Source of the DNA: Favolaschia claudopus
Lineage: Eukaryota > Basidiomycota > Agaricomycetes > Agaricales > Mycenaceae
Direction of reading: 5' to 3'
DNA length: 64,000 nucleotides
NCBI GenBank assembly: GCA_037176885.1
Contig: JAWWNJ010000056.1
Span: forward strand, 620,001-684,000
The notes under the pieces are model-generated. The model was not told the origin of the DNA, made no database searches, and saw only the letters and a program-made list of their open reading frames with translations. The translations under genes and the position numbers were made by a program. This document shows positions 57,477-64,000 of the stretch, one piece after another. Each line of letters begins with the position of its first letter. The stretch's first letter is position 1.

Positions 57477-58696
57477 ATGGACCACGATAATACCCTCATT
57501 GAGCCAGACGCCCCCGTCACCAACTACAAAGACTACCTCGTTGGCCCCAAGACTAACCTACTCCCCGCTCATGGTTGGACGTCGGACTCCATTCTCTTTA
57601 ACCACCTCGATGAGAATGTGAATAAGGTGTTGGGAAAACCTAGTACGTGCCCTTTCTCCTGCACACACACCCATAACAACTCATTATTGCAGTCACCTCG
57701 ATGACCGCTATCATCATCACGCGCGACCGCCCTGCCGATCGTGCATCCGGGGCCGATGCAATTGCTGATGCAATCCTCGGTGTCGGGCTCGCCACCAACG
57801 ACGACTTTACCGTCATCCCGCCTACGCCGAAGGAAGGAGACCCCAATGGCCCTGTCCTGCCACACACCAACCTCATCCTCTGTGATACACCCGAAATAAA
57901 GGACAACATCCTAGCCGACCCGTCCAAGGCCATCGTAAACAGCAAACGCCCAGCCGACAACAGTGGCTTCTCCTTCTACCTCCTCCCAGCTTTCCCCGAG
58001 GCCAGCTGGTATGTCGGCACTTATGTCGGCATCTCCGAACGCACCACGCCCCACGAGTTCCTCTCCGCCCTCTTCGACAGACTCATCATGGATCGTGAAG
58101 TCATTCGGCAGCTCCAGGAGCACCACGAACGTGTCCCCAACGCAGACACCATTCCGTTGATTGTACGAGTAATCCTGGACTTTGCTGAAGTCAAGCACTG
58201 CCGCGTGCGTGTTGTACTACCTTCATACATCTCTTGCTAACTAAAACAGGTTTACATGCCTGGCCGTCGCGGGCCCAACTCACAGCAACAAAATGCTGTC
58301 CGACTGTACATGCCCCCTCCGTCGACCGACAACAAGGCGATCAAAACCTGGAAGAACCATCTCACCTCTGCCTCGTTCACCTTCCTGATCGACAACCGCG
58401 GCCGTGCCGCCCCATTCAATCCCAACACTTCCGACCGATTCTGTGCGATGGAATGCACCGAATGCCTCGGCCTCGATCACTATAAGGACGAATGCCCTAT
58501 CACTGCCTCCCCCGCATTCCGCGCCGTTCACCCAAACCCGCCGGAGGCTGACCACACCAAAGTCGGTACTACTCTGGGCTCTATCCGCGACACCGACGCC
58601 GAGGGCTTCACCACTGTCACGTATCGCAAGGGCCGCGGACGCTTCCCTCGTACCTATAAACGTAACGGCTGGGCTAATCGTCCTCGCCGCTTGTAA
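57477..58696 (+). CDS. LINE ORF1: Gag-like zinc-knuckle protein, apparently spliced
   Basis: Three exons: 57477-57642, 57693-58204 and 58250-58696, giving 374 residues. Introns are 50 bp (gtacgt...ttgcag) and 45 bp (gtgcgt...ctaac...aacag, with a branch-site-like ctaac). Without splicing the frame hits stops, so the introns are supported by coding continuity. Exon 1 starts MDHDNTLIEPDAPVTNYKDY. Exon 2 contains FSFYLLPAFPEASWYVGTYV. Exon 3 contains the knuckle CTECLGLDHYKDEC (CX2CX4HX4C, about residues 295-308) and ends in a basic tail (RKGRGRFPRTYKRNGWANRP). In LINEs such a protein binds element RNA. Introns in a sense-strand ORF of a retroelement are unusual. It could alternatively be a host gene derived from gag. 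Confidence 0.65.
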
Positions 58697-59319
58697 CTTT
58701 TCACCTTGGCGCCTCCTCTTTGTACTTATATCTCGCTTGCCTTTGTACTTATATCTCGAGCTCGTCCATGCTTAAACGTACACCTTTCCTATTCTTACAT
58801 CCCGACCTACTCTACGATACTGACTACTCTTGTTGTACTATACACCACTATCCATTACCTCAATGCCGCCTTCGTGCCTGAACTTGCCTGAAGCCTGACG
58901 AATTAAGTAACGACGGCGAGAGCTGACCGTCGACTTGGGACTGTACCTTAAACGTCACTGACAAACATCACACCCAGCGTCTTTCCCTCTCTGCCTCCCT
59001 CTACCATCTACGCCCCCGCGAGCTTTCGGGAATACGGAGCCCGACTCAGCCAACCGCACGCACGCCCCCGAGCCCCATTCATAGTCCTCAAATCCAACTG
59101 AGCGCAGTGCCTGCAACAAGAACTCATACCGCTCTCGATAGCAAATTGGAAACGAGCGCGAGTCCACAAGACCTGCTCTCAATTCTTCAACATTCTACGA
59201 CTGAATTAATGGATGACGCTCATAGGCACCCCAAATTACTCTGAGACTTTCCTCAACGGGCTAAACAAGGCGAGTAGTGTTTATAAGGAGCGGTGTCGAC
59301 GAGTATACGATAACCCCCC
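58697..59319. other. Spacer between the first two LINE ORFs
   Basis: About 620 bp without a recognisable frame. It is C/T-rich in places (58960-59010). A direct repeat ctttgtacttatatctcg occurs twice at 58719-58760. Confidence 0.4.
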
Positions 59320-60003
59320 ATGCCTTCCGACACAGAATCCCCTCCCAATCCTCCTCCCGCTTACAACAACGTGGTGGCCACGGCCCCCAACACTCCCGCA
59401 CATCGCACTGTCTCTACGTTTATGAACATGGCTCTCACCAACGACACCACGGATGACTCTGACTCCGACTCCGAGTCCAACGTGCCCGACCTCGTCTCTG
59501 ACGACGACACCCCAAATGGTCATGGAGGCCACGGGTCCCAGTCCACGCCTGGCCCCATCAACGCCATGACTCGTAACATGCAAGCTCTCACCATCGCCGT
59601 ACGTTCAAGTATCAAATACTTAGATGTTATATTCAGAGCTAACCACTACCCCACAATGCAGTCGCGCCCTCTCGTTGGTCGCGACATAACCCCGGCTGAC
59701 GCATTCTATCGGTTACCCAATCGCCTTGTGCACCGTGCCCTCCAGGATGCCATTGAAAGCAATGCCCACGTCGTCAGTTTTCTATGTCATTCACTTCCTC
59801 TCTCACATGTTGCCCAACAGGGTCGTGTCCGCACCAACATCCGTCGCCTTCACCGTGGAGGTCAATACTACAGAGCCACTGCCCATGCCCGCGCCGTCCA
59901 CGACCAACTCGTACGTGACCTCATCACCCACCTCCAACGCGCGGAGCATGTCCTTCAAGGCTTCCTCGACGACCACCACCGATACTACCCTCGTCACCGC
60001 TGA
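59320..60003 (+). CDS. Small ORF between LINE ORF1 and ORF2, unknown function
   Basis: 227 codons unspliced, beginning MPSDTESPPNPPPAYNNVVA, with an acidic run (DDSDSDSESNVPDLVSDDD) and a histidine/arginine-rich C-terminus (HRGGQYYRATAHARAVHDQL). Two internal segments look like introns of length divisible by three: 59599-59661 (gtacgt, gctaac, atgcag; 63 bp) and 59773-59820 (gtcagt...caacag; 48 bp). Removing them would give a 190-residue protein. Both forms stay open, so the true structure is undecided. No domain recognised. Confidence 0.5.
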   Translation: MPSDTESPPNPPPAYNNVVATAPNTPAHRTVSTFMNMALTNDTTDDSDSDSESNVPDLVSDDDTPNGHGGHGSQSTPGPINAMTRNMQALTIAVRSSIKYLDVIFRANHYPTMQSRPLVGRDITPADAFYRLPNRLVHRALQDAIESNAHVVSFLCHSLPLSHVAQQGRVRTNIRRLHRGGQYYRATAHARAVHDQLVRDLITHLQRAEHVLQGFLDDHHRYYPRHR

Positions 60004-60273
60004 TTCCCTCCATCCCTCACCCACCGCTGATCATTGCGTCTTCCCTGATGTGATTCGAAATCTATTGCGTCCGACTCTCAAATGGTACACACTTATACTA
60101 TCCATAAAACCCTTAAAAAATTGTGCGCTGTACGATACGAGAAGTTAGCTTAGTGTACCGAGCAATTGTAACATGATGTTGTTTGAATTGAGACCTTAAC
60201 CTCTCAAACCTTCTTGTCCACGGTGCCCTTATTCCTTTGCGAGACGGCGGTCTTAAAACGCGCTCTTACCTAC

Positions 60274-63200
60274 ATGAAAATGAACTCAAACAATTACTTG
60301 TCCAGCACCACAGACCCTCCTGGCTCACGGGAGGGTTCCGGGGAGACGGTGCATCCCTCTCGCTCGTGTCTGCCGGCGGCGAGCTCACATGGTGAAACCA
60401 GCAGAAGTTGGGGTCAATGGGGGCCTAGCCCCGACTACCAGATACGCGGCCCTTCCCGCAGCGACTCCGCTGCTTTGGCCGCTGCGGTGTCATGCGAAAG
60501 GCAGCAAAACTGTGCTGTTTCCAATAATACTGAATCCTCCGAATGTTCGCCTACATCAGTCGAGGCGACTATGGAGGTTGAACAATCGGAAGAATCTACT
60601 TCAAGTGCTATTGTAAATGGCACGAAACGAAAATTTGCTTCATTTGCCGACGATAACGACGGCATTGGAACTGACTCGTCATTTTCGACGCTTCGTTACG
60701 CCGACAGATTAGATACGTCCCAGCTACCATCCGAGCCCTCCACTACAACCAACACCGAGCTACACCCAACCACGAACGAGGATCTCTCAGACGACTGGGA
60801 TCACATTAACACTGAGATCAGGAGAAGGAACGAGATAGTTGGCTTACACACAACAACAAAATCCGTACGTTCCAGTTTAGTGGTCGGGTCCCTCAACATT
60901 GCGGGAAGAGAAACCTCCGCCTCGATGCACAGCGCACACCATAAATTTCGATATCTAAAGCAAATGATGGATGAGCAGGAGCTCGGGGTACTAGCCATGC
61001 AAGAAACCCACCTCGATGATGCCGGCTCTGCGCAATTCAACCAGATATATCATCGCTGGTTCAGACTGATTCATTCAGCTCACCCGACCAATCCCACTTC
61101 AACTGCGGGTGTTGCAATACTACTGAACAAAAAATTTGTCGACTTCGAGAATACACGAACATACGTGCTAATGCCTGGTCGCGCGTTAATGATCACCATT
61201 CCCTGGCACAAAGGGAAAACCCTCACCGTCTTGAACATATACGCACCTAATGCGCCGCAGGAGCGCGATAAACTCTGGAAGGATCTGTGGTCAAAATGGC
61301 ATGACGACAGACGACTCCCTTTGCCAAACCTCACGTTGGGAGATTGGAATTTTGTGGAAGATGGAAGGGACAGATTATCGGGCTCATTATTGCCCGTACC
61401 ACCGAGCTTCCACCGACTGAAATCTCTCCTACAAATGGAAGATGGCTGGAGGAACACGTTTCCAGACAGCAGAGAATATACCTGTGTCCAATGCAGATCA
61501 GACCCTACGAACGGCTTAATTCACTACTCAAGATCGAGATTGGACCGAATATACGTACAACACTCAATCTTCGACTCTTGTCGTCAATGGAACATCGAAA
61601 AGACCGCTATTAAATCCGACCACTCAATTGTGACAGTTCAGGTAGTGTGTCGAACTGCCGAGAAACCTGGGAAAGGCCGCTTTAGCCTTCCGCTGTACCT
61701 CATGAAAACACGAAACTTTACTACTGAGGTTGATCGATTGGGATTTGCTTTAAGAACCGAATTGGACTCCTTGAAAAATGATCCACGAAATCCCGATAAG
61801 AATATTCAAACACTATGGGCAAAATTTAAACGAGACATACTGGCACATGGAAAGTCCTGCTCATCGATTGACGATGATGAGCTCAAAGACCTGAGAACCT
61901 GGAGAGCCCGACTCCACTTGATCATTCACGATACGGAGATTCCTGTACAGGATCGGAATGTAGCGGCGTACCTGCTTGAAAAGAAGATAAATGATTGTCT
62001 TACCGAAAGAGCTCAACGTAAAAAAGACATCTCCAATGCAAGATACGATGTTGAAGGAGAGACCCTTCACAGCTCTTTCTGGACGAAATCAGCCTCGGGT
62101 TACAACTTGAAAGAAACCATTCACGAATTCATTAAACCGGATCAAACATCCTCCGCCCGATACGAAACTCGACCGAAGGCAATGGCGGATATTGCAGGGG
62201 AATACCACAACAGAATTCAAACCAAGGACTTGCCAGATCCATACGCCAAAATGCTAGCAACCTCGATGGTTCTCGAGCAATGTAATGCACACCTTCGCAG
62301 CGATCAATATGATTCAATGGACACCGGCTTACGCACCCATGAAATTAGAGCCGCCTTGAGGATTTCAAAGTCAGGTTCCGCACCGGGAATCGACGGCATT
62401 CCCTATGAGTTCTACAAGTGGCTTGAGATTCAGCACAAACAAAGGGTCGCGAAGCGCGAAGATTCCTGGAATGTGATGGAAATACTGGAGACCCTTTTCA
62501 ATGACATTGAAACCTATGGGATTGCGCCGGGAACTGACTTCAACACAGGGTGGATGTGCCCGATATATAAAAAGGCAGATCGCGCTGATATTGCAAATTA
62601 CCGGCCTGTAACCCTGTTGAACACGGATTACAAACTGCTAACAAAAGCGCACTCACTAAGACTGACCGAGATTGCCCCCGATCTTATACACTTTGATCAA
62701 GCTGGGTTCATGAAAGGACGTAAGATTGAGGATCAAGTAAAGCAGGTTAAATACTTACTAAACTATGCCGACGCCGTTGAGGAAAATGGAGTCATTGTTG
62801 CACTAGACCAGGAAAAAGCTTACGATAGGATAGATCACTCATATCTTTTATCAACTCTTCGGCACATGCGCTTCCCTGATAAATTTTGCCGTCTAATCCA
62901 GAATCTATACACAAACGCCGAAACTAGAGTTATGGTAAATGGGGAACTGAGCAAACCCTTCACCGTCATACGCGGTGTCCGCCAGGGCGACCCTATTTCA
63001 TGCCTCCTGTTCAATTTGGCTATTGAGCCTCTTGCCTGTATGATACGGAAATCCAACTTACACGGTATCAATGTTCCTGGCACTGATCGCAAGCTTCTTG
63101 TGTCGCTTTTTGCCGATGACACAACAATCTTTCTGTCCGACACTGATGACTGGACGCAGCTGTGGAATATCCTTGACCTATGGTGCACTGCGTCAACTTC

Positions 63201-64000
63201 AAAATATAACATGGCTAAAACTGTTCTACTCCCTTTCGGTTCCGCTGCTTACAGACACAAGTTCATAACCACACGTAAATTGAATGGCACGCCTCATCCG
63301 ATTCACCCCAACTTGAAGATTACGGCGGACACCGATTCATGTCGATTCCTTGGCGCATGGGTCGGAAATAACATACCCTACCTCACACCATGGCCGGAAA
63401 CGATTGAGAAGATTGCGAGAGATCTTGATCGGTGGGATGTAACGAAACCCTCCATCGAGGGACGCCGCCACATCATTAACATGATTATAGGTGGAAGAAC
63501 ACAGTACCTTACTCGAGTCCAGGGCATGCCCACCGACGTCGAAAAGACCTTGATCCGAATGAGAGATAATTTCCTCTGGGAGGGGAAAAAAGCTCGCGTT
63601 GCTCACGAAACGATGTCCCTGCTCGTCGAAAACGGTGGGAAGCAAATCCTCGACTTAGAATCGAGAAACGAAGCTATCGATCTCTGGAACCTGAAACAGT
63701 TCCTGTTACAAGGCTGTAATCGTGCCAATTGGGCTTTTTTCGCAGAACATACCATATTCCACCGCTGGGATCTTGATCAAACACAACATAACCAAGGGAT
63801 GTTGTACAGCCTCTTCCTGCAAAAGATTCGAGTGCCGGAATGGAGAATAAACCCCCTTCCCGACGAAATCAAACGAATGATTCGGGCTTCAAGAAGGTAT
63901 AACCTAGAATTTACTGCCCTTTCAATTGCTCGAGAAATCCAGCTACAAATGCCCATCTGGAATCACTTAATGCTTAACGAATCAAAGTTTGCGACTATCC
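60274..64000 (+). CDS. LINE ORF2: APE endonuclease and reverse transcriptase (runs off the window)
   Basis: Starts at ATG 60274 (MKMNSNNYLSSTTDPP; a second ATG two codons later) and stays open for 1,242 codons to the edge. The N-terminal 180 residues are Ser/Thr-rich. The endonuclease has GSLNIAG (about 206), AMQETHLDD (about 243), LTLGDWNFVEDGRDR (about 354), RLDRIYVQ and KSDHSIV (about 447), the conserved AP-endonuclease residues. RT motifs follow: APGIDGIPYEFYKW (about 703), YRPVTLLNTDYKLLTKAHSL, DQAGFMKGRKIEDQV, ALDQEKAYDRID, RGVRQGDPISCLLFNLAIEP, SLFADDTTIFL (about 945). The protein nicks the target and copies its own RNA there. The zinc-like C-terminus seen in the 18-22 kb copy would lie beyond 64000. 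Confidence 0.93.
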   Translation, partial: MKMNSNNYLSSTTDPPGSREGSGETVHPSRSCLPAASSHGETSRSWGQWGPSPDYQIRGPSRSDSAALAAAVSCERQQNCAVSNNTESSECSPTSVEATMEVEQSEESTSSAIVNGTKRKFASFADDNDGIGTDSSFSTLRYADRLDTSQLPSEPSTTTNTELHPTTNEDLSDDWDHINTEIRRRNEIVGLHTTTKSVRSSLVVGSLNIAGRETSASMHSAHHKFRYLKQMMDEQELGVLAMQETHLDDAGSAQFNQIYHRWFRLIHSAHPTNPTSTAGVAILLNKKFVDFENTRTYVLMPGRALMITIPWHKGKTLTVLNIYAPNAPQERDKLWKDLWSKWHDDRRLPLPNLTLGDWNFVEDGRDRLSGSLLPVPPSFHRLKSLLQMEDGWRNTFPDSREYTCVQCRSDPTNGLIHYSRSRLDRIYVQHSIFDSCRQWNIEKTAIKSDHSIVTVQVVCRTAEKPGKGRFSLPLYLMKTRNFTTEVDRLGFALRTELDSLKNDPRNPDKNIQTLWAKFKRDILAHGKSCSSIDDDELKDLRTWRARLHLIIHDTEIPVQDRNVAAYLLEKKINDCLTERAQRKKDISNARYDVEGETLHSSFWTKSASGYNLKETIHEFIKPDQTSSARYETRPKAMADIAGEYHNRIQTKDLPDPYAKMLATSMVLEQCNAHLRSDQYDSMDTGLRTHEIRAALRISKSGSAPGIDGIPYEFYKWLEIQHKQRVAKREDSWNVMEILETLFNDIETYGIAPGTDFNTGWMCPIYKKADRADIANYRPVTLLNTDYKLLTKAHSLRLTEIAPDLIHFDQAGFMKGRKIEDQVKQVKYLLNYADAVEENGVIVALDQEKAYDRIDHSYLLSTLRHMRFPDKFCRLIQNLYTNAETRVMVNGELSKPFTVIRGVRQGDPISCLLFNLAIEPLACMIRKSNLHGINVPGTDRKLLVSLFADDTTIFLSDTDDWTQLWNILDLWCTASTSKYNMAKTVLLPFGSAAYRHKFITTRKLNGTPHPIHPNLKITADTDSCRFLGAWVGNNIPYLTPWPETIEKIARDLDRWDVTKPSIEGRRHIINMIIGGRTQYLTRVQGMPTDVEKTLIRMRDNFLWEGKKARVAHETMSLLVENGGKQILDLESRNEAIDLWNLKQFLLQGCNRANWAFFAEHTIFHRWDLDQTQHNQGMLYSLFLQKIRVPEWRINPLPDEIKRMIRASRRYNLEFTALSIAREIQLQMPIWNHLMLNESKFATI

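Larger units (their letters stand above)
57477..64000 (+). mobile_element. Non-LTR retrotransposon (LINE) with three ORFs, 3' end outside the window
   Basis: Plus-strand array: zinc-knuckle ORF1 (57477-58696, two apparent introns), a small ORF (59320-60003), and ORF2 with an APE endonuclease and reverse transcriptase (60274 to the window edge). ORF2 shares its RT motifs and overall plan with the truncated LINE at 18290-22237, so they are the same broad clade, which I would place near fungal Tad1-like elements by architecture. ORF2 has no stop or frameshift in the 3.7 kb visible, so the copy may be intact. The 5' boundary is not defined. Whether ORF1 and the middle ORF truly belong to the element needs comparison with other copies. 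Confidence 0.75.

Noticed and set aside
57911..58198. Minus-strand 95-codon frame opposite LINE ORF1 exon 2
   Set aside because: Overlaps a plus-strand frame supported by two well-formed introns and a zinc knuckle.
1..64000. Searched for tRNA, rRNA, CRISPR arrays, and a fungal biosynthetic or defence gene cluster
   Set aside because: No cloverleaf-like sequence with intact A and B boxes, no regularly spaced direct repeats with spacers, and no run of intact catalytic genes was found.

Overview
This window looks like a repeat-choked stretch of a mushroom-forming basidiomycete (Agaricomycetes-like) genome. The evidence is short GT-AG introns (about 44-63 bp), a chromodomain Ty3 element, APE-type LINEs, an F-box/LRR remnant, an alpha-kinase remnant and a LysM gene. 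No organism name can be read from the sequence. I see no rRNA, tRNA, CRISPR or bacterial-type operon. Almost every host-like gene is broken or truncated; the open frames that stay long and intact belong mainly to mobile elements.

Layout. 1-12 kb: no intact gene. It holds terminal-inverted-repeat (TIR) and foldback elements (758-1642, 5230-5537, 9377-9575, 9733-9955), dispersed repeats and an F-box/LRR pseudogene (8214-8997, minus). 12-18 kb: a graveyard of a Tc1/mariner transposase piece, a Ty3 gag piece, an RT piece, GC-rich SINE-like repeats, the first exons of a host gene (15433-15747) and a truncated Ty3 element (15731-18073, minus). 18.3-22.2 kb: a 5'-truncated LINE ending in a 24-A tail and split by a SINE-like insert. 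24-26 kb: gag, protease and integrase fragments of LTR retrotransposons. 26.1-28.3 kb: abutting and nested TA-flanked TIR elements. 30-31 kb: a 342-codon coiled-coil ORF. 32.3-35.3 kb: a decayed zinc-finger gene. 36.1-36.9 kb: a hAT-like element with an 8-bp target duplication. 37.1-41.5 kb: more gene remnants and nested TIR elements.

The clearest story is at 41.9-52.7 kb. A 9,787-bp Ty3/chromovirus-type retrotransposon (42804-52590, minus) with two 426-bp LTRs that look identical and a 5-bp target duplication (GAGTC) sits inside exon 1 of a secreted two-LysM-domain gene. That gene's remaining exons (41878-42803 and 52591-52688) still give a clean seven-exon, 241-residue model when the element is removed. 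The retroelement carries an extra ORF after integrase (43265-44353). It is itself interrupted in integrase by a 139-bp TA-flanked MITE (45623-45761); exact removal of the MITE plus one TA puts the pol frame back in register.

52.9-57 kb holds further TIR elements and an alpha-kinase fragment. 57.5-64 kb is the 5' part of a second LINE of the same kind as the one at 18-22 kb. It has a zinc-knuckle ORF1 with two apparent introns, a second small ORF, and an uninterrupted APE-plus-RT ORF2 that runs off the right edge.
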